Positions 24,008 to 32,510 of a stretch of DNA of 36,022 bases are shown here, one piece after another. The stretch's first letter is position 1, and each line of letters opens with the position of its first letter. The DNA comes from an uncultured Porphyromonadaceae bacterium (GTDB taxonomy: Bacteria; Bacteroidota; Bacteroidia; Bacteroidales; Muribaculaceae). The stretch lies in contig CALEUL010000034.1 of the NCBI GenBank assembly GCA_937921035.1, forward strand, positions 1-36,022, read 5' to 3'. The notes below the pieces were generated by a model, which saw nothing but the letters and a program-made list of their open reading frames with translations, ran no database searches and was not told the origin of the DNA. A program made the position numbers and the translations under genes.

Positions 24008-24015
24008 CAAAGTTA
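24008..24015 (-). promoter_or_regulatory. -7 element upstream of the ftsB-like gene
   Basis: Minus-strand TAACTTTG at 24015-24008 matches the -7 consensus. The nearest TTG is 25 nt further upstream, so the -33 part is weak. It lies 5 nt before the ATG, implying an almost leaderless mRNA. The adjacent 24044-24070 A/T stem (AAAAAAAG/CTTTTTTG with a TTCG loop) could terminate the DUF3990 cassette read toward it. Confidence 0.45.
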
Positions 24016-24086
24016 CGAAATTTTTTTCATACCGTCCATCCAACGCTTTTTTGTTCGGCAAAAAAAAGTGGGGATGCATATTGTTT

Positions 24087-24308
24087 CTATGTGATTTTGC
24101 CGGTTTCGATTTCGGATTTCAGGTACTGAAAGATATAAACCGCTCCTTGATAATAAAGACCACATTCGGAATCGTTTAGCTTAGTGAATGTAATCGAAGA
24201 ATAAAGTTCATCAAGGGCACGGCGAATATCCCAACCGTATTCAGCCATAAGCATTTCGGTAAGTTCAGCAGCAAGGCATTCTATTTGGAACTGTATGTCT
24301 TGTGTCAT
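24087..24308 (-). CDS. Small protein, third gene of the DUF3791/DUF3990 cassette
   Basis: This 73-aa acidic, helix-rich protein (MTQDIQFQIECLAAELTEML... with YGWDIRRALDELYSS) resembles the small DUF3791-type partners that accompany DUF3990 genes, though I cannot name it firmly. Its ATG overlaps the DUF3990 stop by 4 nt (ATGA), so translation is coupled. It ends 72 nt before the septum operon promoter. A partner or antidote role is inference. Confidence 0.65.
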   Translation of the reverse strand: MTQDIQFQIECLAAELTEMLMAEYGWDIRRALDELYSSITFTKLNDSECGLYYQGAVYIFQYLKSEIETGKIT

Positions 24309-24793
24309 AATTCGATACGTTTTAAGAATTTTAAGGCTTTTGAGGTCCCAAAGAAGTATTGGACAGCATGGTCGCCTTTGAATTTCAATTCTTCAACCAA
24401 TGCGGCGGCCGACATATAGCCCATTATATAACGGCGAATCTGAACGCCAACAGTATCGTCGGCTATAGGACCGATTACAATATCATAGTGATGAATCGGC
24501 GTGTCAGAATTATTTTTGCGATTCATTACTACAAATTCAGCCCATTCCTCAGAGTAATCAAGGAATATTTTTATATTCAACCCTTCCTTTGTAGCCTCTT
24601 CTTCATCAAATTCAAAGCACGATAATGTGGGTTGGCCTTCATTTAGAAATCGGGTTGTGCGGACAGCCATAGCCTGTGCTTGTTCAGGATTAGCATTTAG
24701 ATAGAAACCCTGCCCGAAATCCTTGCCGCGCTTACTACGTGAAAGGTCAATTTTTTCAATGGGTAGGTTAGAGCCGTGATAGAGTAGTTTCAT
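24305..24793 (-). CDS. DUF3990 protein, ADP-ribosyltransferase-like
   Basis: This 162-aa protein is the DUF3990 type, a family I associate with the ADP-ribosyltransferase fold. It starts MKLLYHGSN (H6 would be the first ART residue), then KRGKDFGQGFYLN (F30-Y31 the second) and later an acidic strand (EFVVMNRKN) near the third position. Such enzymes could modify a protein or nucleic-acid target. The exact substrate is unknown. The start at 24793 (rather than an in-frame ATG at 24817) gives a 4-nt ATGA overlap with the upstream DUF3791 gene, and its stop overlaps the next start by 4 nt. It is the likely toxin or effector of the cassette, by inference. Confidence 0.82.
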   Translation of the reverse strand: MKLLYHGSNLPIEKIDLSRSKRGKDFGQGFYLNANPEQAQAMAVRTTRFLNEGQPTLSCFEFDEEEATKEGLNIKIFLDYSEEWAEFVVMNRKNNSDTPIHHYDIVIGPIADDTVGVQIRRYIMGYMSAAALVEELKFKGDHAVQYFFGTSKALKFLKRIEL

Positions 24794-25014
24794 ATCTTCC
24801 CTCCTTCCCGCTGGCAAATTACTTGGAGGTCTGAAACTGCATCCTCGATGGAAAGAGTATGTTCTGCTGCATAGCAGTCAAGAAGGAAATCTATTCCTGT
24901 AAAACGGCGTAGATACGCATATGCTTGTGTGTTGGTGAGTTCGTACCGCTGTGCGAAAGCTCCCACACACGCCACTACATATTCTATTTTGTCAAATATT
25001 TCTTTCTTGTCCAT
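24790..25014 (-). CDS. DUF3791 family protein
   Basis: This 74-aa helical protein (MDKKEIFDKIEYVVACVGAF..., TNTQAYAYLRRFTGIDFL, YAAEHTLSIEDAVSDL) matches DUF3791, commonly adjacent to DUF3990 in gut Bacteroidales and Firmicutes. The function is not established. By position (first, just after the promoter, coupled to the ART-like gene) it would be an antitoxin or regulatory partner. It has no DNA-binding motif visible. Confidence 0.82.
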   Translation of the reverse strand: MDKKEIFDKIEYVVACVGAFAQRYELTNTQAYAYLRRFTGIDFLLDCYAAEHTLSIEDAVSDLQVICQREGGKI

Positions 25015-25069
25015 GAGTATGCTTTAAATCCTGACAGATGTATCGATTATAATATTTTGATGTTAAAAG

Positions 25070-25099
25070 CAAAGTTACAAATAAAAAATGAGACCGCAA
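25070..25099 (-). promoter_or_regulatory. Promoter of the DUF3791/DUF3990 cassette
   Basis: Minus-strand TTG at 25099-25097, 19 nt, TAACTTTG at 25077-25070. The predicted start near 25064 gives a leader of about 50 nt. The cassette is thus independently transcribed and divergent from the cation transporter gene. Confidence 0.65.
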
Positions 25100-25199
25100 C
25101 CTAATATGAGCGATTAACAATTAACAATTTTTATTTCATTTGTTCATTATTTTTTTGAGCAAAAAATGTGAAAATGGGGATGCTTACGAATAAAAAGGC

Positions 25200-25207
25200 T
25201 ATATTTG
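25200..25207 (+). promoter_or_regulatory. -7 element before the CDF gene
   Basis: TATATTTG matches TAnnTTTG but has no clear -33 partner. It lies within a possible longer reading frame from 25168 and therefore favours the later start at 25246. Confidence 0.45.
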
Positions 25208-25245
25208 CTTTTTATTTAAAATCTGTCCCGGACGGGCAGCGGTTT

Positions 25246-26205
25246 ATGCAGCAGAAATATAGTGATGACAACGTGCGCGAGCGTCGGATATATCGCGTTA
25301 CATTGATGGGTAGCCTTGTCAATGTGGTGCTTCTTGTTTTCAAACTTGTTGCCGGTATTGTTGGCCATTCGTCGGCTCTGATTGCCGATGCCATTCATTC
25401 TCTTTCCGATTTTCTTACCGATCTGGTTGTAATTGTGTTCGTAAGGATTTCCCGCAAGCCGGTGGACAAGGACCACAAGTATGGCCACGGTAAATACGAG
25501 ACCCTTGCCACAGCTATTATCGGTGTTGCGTTGCTTGGTGTGGGCATTGCCTTGTGCTACGACGGTATTTACAAAATTTACAGATGTATCTGCGGCTATC
25601 AGTTGCCGCGACCGGGGTTTATTGCCTTTGCCGCGGCAGTGGTGAGCATTCTGCTGAAGGAATGGGCATATCGGTTTACTGTTAAGACAGGGCGTGAGAC
25701 CGGGTCGCAGGCTGTGGTGGCCAACGCGTGGCATCACCGCTCGGACGCGCTATCGTCTATCGGTACCGCCGTCGGCGTGGGCGGCGCGCTCTTTCTGGGC
25801 ACGAAATGGACAGTGCTCGACCCCATCGCTGCCGTGGTGGTAAGCATTGTAATTATAGTTACGGCATTTAAACTTCTGAATCAGGCTATTGGCGAACTGA
25901 CGGAATGCAGCCTGCCAGACGATCTCGAAAAAGAAATAACAGAAATCGCCGGAAGCGAACCGGACGTAAGCAGCATCCATAACCTGCGTACGCGCCGCAT
26001 TGGCAACACAATCGCCATTTCCATGCACCTGCGTCTGCCCGGCGATATATCGCTGTATCATGCGCACGAACATGCCTCAAATATAGAAAAGAATCTGCGT
26101 AGCCGTTTCGGCCGCGACACATTTATCGGGTTGCATCTGGAGCCGACCAAGGTAGACGGCAGATATGTGGAGCCGACAGGAAATTCCGCAAACAGCAAAC
26201 GCTGA
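25246..26205 (+). CDS. Cation diffusion facilitator (metal efflux) transporter
   Basis: This 319-aa inner-membrane protein exports divalent metals, probably zinc or iron, by proton exchange. It has six membrane helices. Metal-site HxxxD pairs sit in helix 2 (H51 and D55 in DAIHSLSDF) and helix 5 (NAWHHRSDALSS). Between them is the loop DKDHKYGHGKYETLA, and the cytoplasmic C-terminal domain includes HNLRTRRIGNTIAISMHLRL and YHAHEHASNIEK. The start Met (MQQKYSDDN) is preferred to an in-frame ATG at 25168, which would put 26 unlikely residues upstream and span the -7 element. Length matches the family. Confidence 0.9.
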   Translation: MQQKYSDDNVRERRIYRVTLMGSLVNVVLLVFKLVAGIVGHSSALIADAIHSLSDFLTDLVVIVFVRISRKPVDKDHKYGHGKYETLATAIIGVALLGVGIALCYDGIYKIYRCICGYQLPRPGFIAFAAAVVSILLKEWAYRFTVKTGRETGSQAVVANAWHHRSDALSSIGTAVGVGGALFLGTKWTVLDPIAAVVVSIVIIVTAFKLLNQAIGELTECSLPDDLEKEITEIAGSEPDVSSIHNLRTRRIGNTIAISMHLRLPGDISLYHAHEHASNIEKNLRSRFGRDTFIGLHLEPTKVDGRYVEPTGNSANSKR

Positions 26206-26278
26206 AACCGGAGAATACATGTCTTTATTTTTTTTGACAGTGTATGCAAAAATTTATGGCATGGAGAAACTTTTTGAT

Positions 26279-26286
26279 TATCTTTG
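26279..26286 (+). promoter_or_regulatory. -7 element before the phosphodiester glycosidase gene
   Basis: TATCTTTG is a perfect -7 box about 56 nt before the ATG. The -33 region (TTATGG near 26254-26259) is a poor match. Confidence 0.5.
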
Positions 26287-26341
26287 CGCAAAATATAAAC
26301 CCTGATTTACCGACGCAGCGGATATTCTGCGACTAAATACT

Positions 26342-28780
26342 ATGAAAAAACACTTTTCGGCACTTCTGGCGCTGTTTGTGGCTGCCGGATTATCGGCCCA
26401 GACAAGCGAGACTGTAACGTTGCAAGGAAAGGATTACCTGCTTGTCAAGCACCTTGAACGTTCCATCGGCCCCGGCACCGTGTACACACGCTACCGTCTG
26501 CCCGATTTCCCTCTTAACGTCAATATCGTTACCGTAGACCTCAACAACCCGCATGTAAAGATAGAGACCACTATCCCTAACGACCGCGCATACGGCACCG
26601 AACTGCTTGTGGATGCGGCAAAACGCTACGATGCCCCGGGACATCGCCCTATGGCTGCCGAGAACTCCAACTTCTTTATCGTGGCCTCGCAACCGCCGTA
26701 CAAAGCATACGGCCCGATGGCGCACGGCGTGAGTCTGCGCGAAGGTATTTTCGCCACCGACAGCAAATGCCTGCCGCACTGGTGGTGGTGGACGACCGAA
26801 CATGCCGGTATTGTGTCGGTAGATGTTACGAACAAGCTGTACATCGACGTATGCAAGGCTACTCAGACCTTTACCACCGAGAAATTGGGCACGCGTGAGT
26901 TCACCAATGCCAATAAAGGTTTCAAAAGCGGCCAGTACTCGATATACACCCCATATTACGGTCCCGACCGTCAGTTCATTCCTCTGCGAGACGATACTCC
27001 CGAGGAAATCAGTCAGAACAATCTCAACTATGATATAGTAGAAGATGAAGCGTGCACCGAGGTTATGCTCACGCTCGACGAAGGATCGGAGTGGACTGCC
27101 GGACGCGACGTATGCTTCACCGTCGCCGAAGTGCGCAGCAGCAATGGCCGAGGCACGCTCGGGAGCTACGACCTGGCTATTGTGGCCAAGGGCGACGAAC
27201 TTGCGCAGCTTGTCAAGGGCGACAAGGTTACACTGAACTACAGCTGGGTGTTCAATACCTACGGCAAGGAGGAGACCCCCGAAATACGCAATGCCGTTAC
27301 TGGCAACATGTTCGTTATGCGCGACGGCGAAATCACAGAACAGAACTACTGGGATTCGTACAACACAATGGTGTATTCCCGCGCCGCCTACGGCAGTTCC
27401 AAGGACGGCAAAAAGCTGTATATGGTGGTGATAGACAAATCGCAGGACCCGGTATACAAAATGTCGGCGGGCTGCACCGTTGCCGAGATGTGCGACCTTA
27501 TGCGCCATCTCGGCTGCAACAATCTGCTCAACGTGGATGCAGGCGGCTCGGCCGAACTCATGATCGAGGACCGTATAATCAACCGCACCACCGAGGGTAC
27601 TCCCCGTGCAGTGGCCAACGGCTGGATGATTTTCAACACAGCTCCCGAGGATGACAATGAAGTGGCCTCGCTTGCTTTCGAGGATGTTACACTCGACATT
27701 CCCACAGGCGCCACTTTCGTACCTCAGGTAATTGCCTACAACAAATACGGCACGGTTCTGAACTACGATTACAAGGACTTTGTAACAACATGCTCCGACG
27801 GCATAGGCACCTGCGACGGGTCTGCCTTTGTGGCTGGCTCCGAAATGGCAGAAGGCACTCTCACAGTAACGGCTCCTACGGGCGCAACTGTTAGCAAAGC
27901 AGTGAGTGTGAAGGAATCCGAGCCTGTGATGACACGCTCCTTCATTCTTATCGACGAGGGCCACGCCTTCCCCATCGAGGTTACCACTACACTCGGCGAC
28001 AAGACATACAGCTTCGACCCCGCCCATCTCTCGTGGTCCATCGCCGACCCCACTGTGGTGTCCATCGATGAAGAAGGCGTTCTGCACGCCCTCCGCAATG
28101 GTTCCACCACCATCACCGGTACCCTACGCGAGACTACCATAACAGCCGAAGTAACGGTGGAGAATCCGACGGCATCATTCCTGCTGCTTAATGCCGACTG
28201 GAACAAATGGACTGTGAAGGGCTCTTCCGGCCTCAAGTCTGTAACCTTAGGCAACGACGGTAACATCACTTATACCTACAACAACCCGCGTTCGGCTTCG
28301 GAAATAACACTCAGTGCCGACCTCTCCGTATATGGTCTGCCGGAGAAGCTCGAAGTTGAATTCACTCATGATCTACCCGTAGACAAACTTACTTTGGACC
28401 TCCGTCCTGCCGGGGCCGAACGTACCTACGCCACAATCGAACCGGAACAGGCATGGACAGCGGGCGAAACGCATATCGTAGAAGTGCCCGTGAGCATGGT
28501 TGGCGAACCATCCTATGCCGGTACTTATCCGCTGACTCTGCGTTCGATAAAGTTCTCATCCCCCGTAAGCTCCGAGTACAAAGGCGACCATATCCTTTCC
28601 GTGAAAGCCATTCGTGCCGTATACCCCTCCACAGGCAGCATAGCTCTGCCCAACGCAGGAGCCAATAGCGACGCTCCCGTGGAATACTTCAACCTCCAGG
28701 GCATGCGCGTGCTCAATCCCACTACTGGCATTTATATCCGCCGTCAGGGCACTGATGTCCGCAAAGTAGTTCTGCAATAA
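26342..28780 (+). CDS. Secreted phosphodiester glycosidase (DUF2233/NAGPA-like) with Ig-like region
   Basis: This 812-aa exported protein has a signal peptide (about 1-19, ending LSAQ). Residues about 80-435 are a phosphodiester glycosidase domain, related to the enzyme that removes GlcNAc from a phosphodiester in lysosomal targeting. It has the family hallmarks AENSNFF near 106 and NVDAGGS at 397-403, then GTPRAVANGW. A BIG_2-like region (about 535-610, for example VVSIDEEGVLHALRNGS) follows, then a beta-sandwich region and a C-terminal sorting-like tail (FNLQGMRVLNPTTGIYIRRQ) typical of type IX secretion or surface anchoring. The substrate is probably a surface or host glycan phosphodiester, but this is inferred. 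Confidence 0.82.
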   Translation: MKKHFSALLALFVAAGLSAQTSETVTLQGKDYLLVKHLERSIGPGTVYTRYRLPDFPLNVNIVTVDLNNPHVKIETTIPNDRAYGTELLVDAAKRYDAPGHRPMAAENSNFFIVASQPPYKAYGPMAHGVSLREGIFATDSKCLPHWWWWTTEHAGIVSVDVTNKLYIDVCKATQTFTTEKLGTREFTNANKGFKSGQYSIYTPYYGPDRQFIPLRDDTPEEISQNNLNYDIVEDEACTEVMLTLDEGSEWTAGRDVCFTVAEVRSSNGRGTLGSYDLAIVAKGDELAQLVKGDKVTLNYSWVFNTYGKEETPEIRNAVTGNMFVMRDGEITEQNYWDSYNTMVYSRAAYGSSKDGKKLYMVVIDKSQDPVYKMSAGCTVAEMCDLMRHLGCNNLLNVDAGGSAELMIEDRIINRTTEGTPRAVANGWMIFNTAPEDDNEVASLAFEDVTLDIPTGATFVPQVIAYNKYGTVLNYDYKDFVTTCSDGIGTCDGSAFVAGSEMAEGTLTVTAPTGATVSKAVSVKESEPVMTRSFILIDEGHAFPIEVTTTLGDKTYSFDPAHLSWSIADPTVVSIDEEGVLHALRNGSTTITGTLRETTITAEVTVENPTASFLLLNADWNKWTVKGSSGLKSVTLGNDGNITYTYNNPRSASEITLSADLSVYGLPEKLEVEFTHDLPVDKLTLDLRPAGAERTYATIEPEQAWTAGETHIVEVPVSMVGEPSYAGTYPLTLRSIKFSSPVSSEYKGDHILSVKAIRAVYPSTGSIALPNAGANSDAPVEYFNLQGMRVLNPTTGIYIRRQGTDVRKVVLQ

Positions 28781-28799
28781 ACAGCAAAGCATAAACCGT

Positions 28800-28830
28800 A
28801 TGCCGGCTCCGGACGTCCCGGGGCCGGCAT
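28800..28830 (+). terminator. Terminator-like hairpin after the glycosidase gene
   Basis: ATGCCGGCTCCGG pairs with CCCGGGGCCGGCAT (one G-U) around a tetranucleotide loop, followed by ATTATTT. It lies 20 nt after the stop codon and just upstream of the next promoter. Confidence 0.65.
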
Positions 28831-28834
28831 ATTA

Positions 28835-28866
28835 TTTGGCGATATCTTGAAATTTTGCTAATTTTG
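28835..28866 (+). promoter_or_regulatory. Promoter of the nhaC-type gene
   Basis: TTTG (28835-28838), 20 nt, TAATTTTG (28859-28866). This is an exact consensus match, with the predicted start about 48 nt before the ATG. Confidence 0.75.
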
Positions 28867-28919
28867 CAACTGAAAAATAGACGGTTGCCGCATATGCAGC
28901 CGTCAATTTTTGAATTGCT

Positions 28920-30248
28920 ATGACCGACAATACATATAAAAACGGCCGACGCGTAAGTGCAGCCGCGGGCTGGCTCGCGCTGTCGCCCGTACTTGTTTTT
29001 CTGCTGCTGTACGTAGCAGTGTCCGTAATTATAGACGACTTCTATAAAATGCCCATCGCTGTTGCCCTGGTGGTTGCGTCGATGTGGGCCGTGATTATAT
29101 ATCGAGGGCACAGTCTGATGGACCGCATCGACACCTTCTCGAGAGCAGCCGGACACCCCAACATCCTGTATATGATATGGGTGTTCGTGCTTGCCGGCGC
29201 TTTCGCCTCTATAGCAAAGGAAATCGGTGCCGTCGACGCCACCGTGAACCTTACCCTGCGCTTTTTCCCACCCGAATTCGTTGTACCCACGCTCTTTTTT
29301 GCGGCATGCTTCATATCGCTGTCTATCGGCACATCGGTAGGTACGGTTGTGGCGCTGGTACCATTGGCTGTGGAGATTGCATCTACGGTAGACGCCAGTG
29401 TGCCCTTCTATGTGGCGGCGGTACTTGGCGGAGCGTTCTTCGGCGACAACCTTTCATTTATTTCCGACACCACGATTGCCGCCACACGTTCGCAGGGCTG
29501 CAATATGGCCGATAAATTCAAGGCCAACCTGTGGATAGCACTTCCGGCGGCAGTCATAACCCTGTCGGCATATGTCATAATGGGACAGGACACTCCTGCC
29601 ATAGCATTGGGCCAAAGCAGCAATTACTGGCTTATCCTGCCATACATTGTAGTGCTTGCAACAGCAATATCCGGCCTCAACGTCACCATTGTCCTTACCC
29701 TTGGCATCCTTGCTGCGCTCGGCATGGGCATTGCCACCAGTATACCGATGATAGACATGGCAACCTTCGCCGGCTCGGGAATCGCCGCTATGGGCGACCT
29801 TATAGTCATAACCCTCCTTGCGGCCGGAATGCTCGGTGTAATAAAGGCTGCCGGAGGCATATCCTTTATCCTGCGCGGTCTTACGGCGCGCATATCAGGA
29901 CAGAGGGGCGCACAGGCCGTGCTGGCATGTCTTGTAGGAGTGGTTAATCTGTGTACCGCCAACAACACAGTGGCCATAATAACGGTAGGAAGTATTTCGG
30001 CCGACATCGCACAACGATACGGCATAGACAGGCGCAAAAGCGCCTCGCTGCTCGATTCCGCATCGTGCGTGGTGCAATGCCTCATCCCCTACGGCGCGCA
30101 GACACTCCTTGCCACCTCGCTGGCCGGAATATCGCCAGCAGCGCCCTTCCCGTACCTCTACTACCCCTGGGCCCTTGCCGCAATGATTGTGCTGTCCATC
30201 ATTTTTCTTTTTCCACGGCATCTGTCCCGAGCCAGATACACGGAATAA
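28920..30248 (+). CDS. NhaC-family Na+/H+ antiporter-like transporter
   Basis: This 442-aa integral inner-membrane protein has about 11 hydrophobic helices. Characteristic pieces are VFVLAGAFASIAKEIGAVD, ISLSIGTSVGTVVALVPLA, LGGAFFGDNLSFISDTTIAA (the family's central ion-binding-type segment with D and N) and CLIPYGAQTLLATSLAG near the end. NhaC-type carriers exchange Na+ for H+, and some relatives carry organic anions or amino acids, so the substrate is not certain. It has its own promoter and no close partner. The next gene, nadA, has a separate promoter. Confidence 0.85.
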   Translation: MTDNTYKNGRRVSAAAGWLALSPVLVFLLLYVAVSVIIDDFYKMPIAVALVVASMWAVIIYRGHSLMDRIDTFSRAAGHPNILYMIWVFVLAGAFASIAKEIGAVDATVNLTLRFFPPEFVVPTLFFAACFISLSIGTSVGTVVALVPLAVEIASTVDASVPFYVAAVLGGAFFGDNLSFISDTTIAATRSQGCNMADKFKANLWIALPAAVITLSAYVIMGQDTPAIALGQSSNYWLILPYIVVLATAISGLNVTIVLTLGILAALGMGIATSIPMIDMATFAGSGIAAMGDLIVITLLAAGMLGVIKAAGGISFILRGLTARISGQRGAQAVLACLVGVVNLCTANNTVAIITVGSISADIAQRYGIDRRKSASLLDSASCVVQCLIPYGAQTLLATSLAGISPAAPFPYLYYPWALAAMIVLSIIFLFPRHLSRARYTE

Positions 30249-30326
30249 CATATCCCTCGCGGAGTCTGCCGTTAACAATATTTATGTGCATTCCCGCTCA
30301 GCTTTTTCATGCAGCGCTTACGGTTG

Positions 30327-30358
30327 TTTGGCGAGGTAAGAAATTTTTGATAAATTTG
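30327..30358 (+). promoter_or_regulatory. Promoter of nadA
   Basis: TTTG (30327-30330), 20 nt, TAAATTTG (30351-30358). The predicted start near 30364 gives a 12-13 nt leader to ATG 30377. Confidence 0.75.
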
Positions 30359-30376
30359 CGGCATAATTCAATTGTT

Positions 30377-31342
30377 ATGAATACCTGCTCCAACAAGGCC
30401 GCTTCCATGCAAGCCGAAGAACTCAAAGCCGAGATTCAAAAACTGAAAAAGGAGAAAAATGCCGTTATCTTAGCCCACTACTATGTCGACGGCGCCATTC
30501 AGGATATAGCCGACCATGTGGGCGACTCGCTGGCTCTTGCACGCACCGCCGCCGAAACCGCCGCCGATGCCGACATCATTGTTATGTGCGGCGTCAACTT
30601 TATGGGCGATACCGTAAAGGTGCTATGCCCCGGCAAAAAGGTGCTTGTGCCCGACAATACCGCCGGCTGCTCGCTTGCCGACAGTTGTCCTGCCGACGAA
30701 TTCGAGGCTTTTATCAACGCCCATCCGGGCTACACTGTGATAAGCTACGTGAATACCTCTTTAGAGGTTAAGGCGCTGAGCGACGTGCTTGTAACATCCG
30801 GCAATGCCCGCAAGATTGTAGAATCGTTCCCGCAGGACGCCAGACTGATTTTCGGGCCCGACCGCAACTTGGGCTCGTACATCAACTCCGTTACCGGACG
30901 CGACATGCTCCTTTGGGACGGCGCCTGCCATGTTCACCAGCGTTTTTCAGCCGAAGCCATAGCACAACTCAAAAAGGAGCATCCAGGAGCACCCGTGCTC
31001 GTTCATCCCGAATGCCCGCGTCCTGTGGTGCTTATGGCCGACAAAGTAGGTTCTACCGCCGTGCTTCTGAAATATGCCCTCGACAGCGACGCCAAAGAGT
31101 TTATCGTGGCAACCGAAAGCGGCATACTCCACCAGATGCGCAAGGAAGCCCCGGACAAGATTTTTATACCGGCTCCTCCGATCGACAGCACTTGCGGCTG
31201 CAACGACTGCGCATATATGAAGCTGAACACCCTCGCAAAACTGCGCGACTGCCTGCGCGACGAGGCTCCCGAGGTTACCGTAGATCCGGAACTCGCAGCA
31301 AAGGCACTGAAACCAATAGACAGGATGTTGGAGTTGAGCTGA
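30377..31342 (+). CDS. nadA: Quinolinate synthase
   Basis: This 321-aa [4Fe-4S] enzyme condenses iminoaspartate with dihydroxyacetone phosphate to quinolinate in de novo NAD synthesis. It has three cluster ligands: C98 in AGCSLADSCP, C213 in VHPEC and C278 in CGCNDC. It also has ILAHYYVDGAIQDIADHVGD and the substrate segments VNTSLEVKA and FGPDRNLGSYI. nadB and nadC are not nearby. The start 30377 is fixed by the promoter 20 nt upstream. A longer in-frame opening from 29951 overlaps the nhaC gene and is discarded. Confidence 0.96.
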   Translation: MNTCSNKAASMQAEELKAEIQKLKKEKNAVILAHYYVDGAIQDIADHVGDSLALARTAAETAADADIIVMCGVNFMGDTVKVLCPGKKVLVPDNTAGCSLADSCPADEFEAFINAHPGYTVISYVNTSLEVKALSDVLVTSGNARKIVESFPQDARLIFGPDRNLGSYINSVTGRDMLLWDGACHVHQRFSAEAIAQLKKEHPGAPVLVHPECPRPVVLMADKVGSTAVLLKYALDSDAKEFIVATESGILHQMRKEAPDKIFIPAPPIDSTCGCNDCAYMKLNTLAKLRDCLRDEAPEVTVDPELAAKALKPIDRMLELS

Positions 31343-31420
31343 AAAAGTTACCGCAAACCGGACAAAACTGCCCGGTTTTCACCAATAAAAGCCTCCGCAT
31401 AACAAATTTTCGCATGTGAG

Positions 31421-31452
31421 TTTGTTTTGTTGGCGGAAAAACAATAACTTTG
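31421..31452 (+). promoter_or_regulatory. Promoter of the DUF177-rpmF(-fabH) operon
   Basis: TTTG (31421-31424), 20 nt, TAACTTTG (31445-31452). The start near 31458 lies about 21 nt before ATG 31479. Confidence 0.75.
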
Positions 31453-31478
31453 CAAAGTTTTTCCAAAACCGCGACAAA

Positions 31479-32081
31479 ATGGGAAAGTTTACTGAATTCA
31501 ATCTGCCCCTGAAGAGCCTTAGCACCGGTACCCATGAATATGAGTATCATCTGGGCAAGCAGTTCTTCACAAATATGGAAAGCACCGACATCCACGGTGC
31601 CGACCTTGTCGTGCATCTAACCGTTACCTACAACGGCGATTTTTACAGTCTCGACTTCGATATCAAAGGTGAAGTTGTGCTTATATGCGACCGTTGCCTT
31701 GACGACCTTCACTTTCCCATCGACACTCAGTACCACATTGTGGTGAAGTACGGCGAGACTTACAACGACGACAACGACGAAGTGCTCGAACTGCCGCAGA
31801 ACGACGCCTCCCTGAACGTGTCGTACATGATTTACGACACCGTAGTGCTTGCCATACCCATCAAGCACGTACATCCGATGGGCAAGTGCAACAGGCAGAT
31901 GAGCAGCCTGCTTAAGAAGCACCGCGCCACCCGCGGCAGCGAAGACGAGGAACTGGAAAACGAACTTATCGACGAAATAGACAACATCGACGAAGCAGAG
32001 GGCGCCGACAACGGTGCCACCGACCCCAGGTGGGACGCGCTGCGCAAACTCGGCGGCGGCGATGACAATATATCCGAATAA
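31479..32081 (+). CDS. DUF177 (YceD-like) protein
   Basis: This 200-aa acidic cytoplasmic protein of the DUF177/YceD family is almost always encoded beside rpmF and is linked to 23S rRNA/ribosome assembly. It shows the conserved CDRCLD segment (ICDRCLDDLHFPID) and an acidic end with many Asp/Glu. The start at 31479 (MGKFTEFNLPLK) is preferred over an earlier in-frame ATG at 31416, which lies before the promoter start. It is followed after 23 nt by rpmF. Confidence 0.88.
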   Translation: MGKFTEFNLPLKSLSTGTHEYEYHLGKQFFTNMESTDIHGADLVVHLTVTYNGDFYSLDFDIKGEVVLICDRCLDDLHFPIDTQYHIVVKYGETYNDDNDEVLELPQNDASLNVSYMIYDTVVLAIPIKHVHPMGKCNRQMSSLLKKHRATRGSEDEELENELIDEIDNIDEAEGADNGATDPRWDALRKLGGGDDNISE

Positions 32082-32104
32082 AAAACCATACAATACCAAA
32101 CACA

Positions 32105-32290
32105 ATGGCACATCCTAAACGCAAACAATCCAAAACCCGCACAGCTAAACGCCGTACTCACGACAAGGCAGTAGCTCCCACGCTGGCACTCTGCCCCAAC
32201 TGCGGCGCATGGCACATCTACCACACCGTCTGCGGCGAATGTGGCTACTATCGCGGCAAGCAGGCTATCGTTAAAGACGAGGCCCTCTAA
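32105..32290 (+). CDS. rpmF: 50S ribosomal protein L32
   Basis: This 61-aa zinc-ribbon form has C30-x2-C33 (LCPNC) and C43-x2-C46 (CGEC), after the usual basic start MAHPKRKQSKTRTAKRR. It belongs to the large ribosomal subunit. The gene lies between the DUF177 gene and fabH as in most Bacteroidota. Confidence 0.96.
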   Translation: MAHPKRKQSKTRTAKRRTHDKAVAPTLALCPNCGAWHIYHTVCGECGYYRGKQAIVKDEAL

Positions 32291-32510
32291 AAACATCCGC
32301 AGTATGCTGAAGCCCGTAGCGATCCGCCGTCCTCTCCGGAGGAGAGGCGCGCGGGTAACGCGGGAATCTATCGGCAAAACAACGTACTGTCCTTGCGACG
32401 GGGCCTACTGTTGGGCTCCCATTGCTGTTTAAGGACACATGCGTTATAAATATACCCGTGCCGATTTATCGGCCGGCCCTTTTTCGTTAATACAAAGTCT
32501 TTTAAGATAT
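32291..32510 (+). other. Intergenic rpmF-fabH region
   Basis: These 220 nt have no gene. They hold a small 7-bp hairpin at about 32329-32346 (CCTCTCC/GGAGAGG) and a GCCGA/TCGGC stem followed by CTTTTT near 32459-32486, which may be a weak terminator. No TAnnTTTG box is found before fabH, so fabH is probably read through from the upstream operon. Confidence 0.4.

Noticed and set aside
26390..28087. Long minus-strand frame opposite the phosphodiester glycosidase gene
   Set aside because: Shadow frame without domain or start context. The plus frame has a signal peptide and catalytic motifs.
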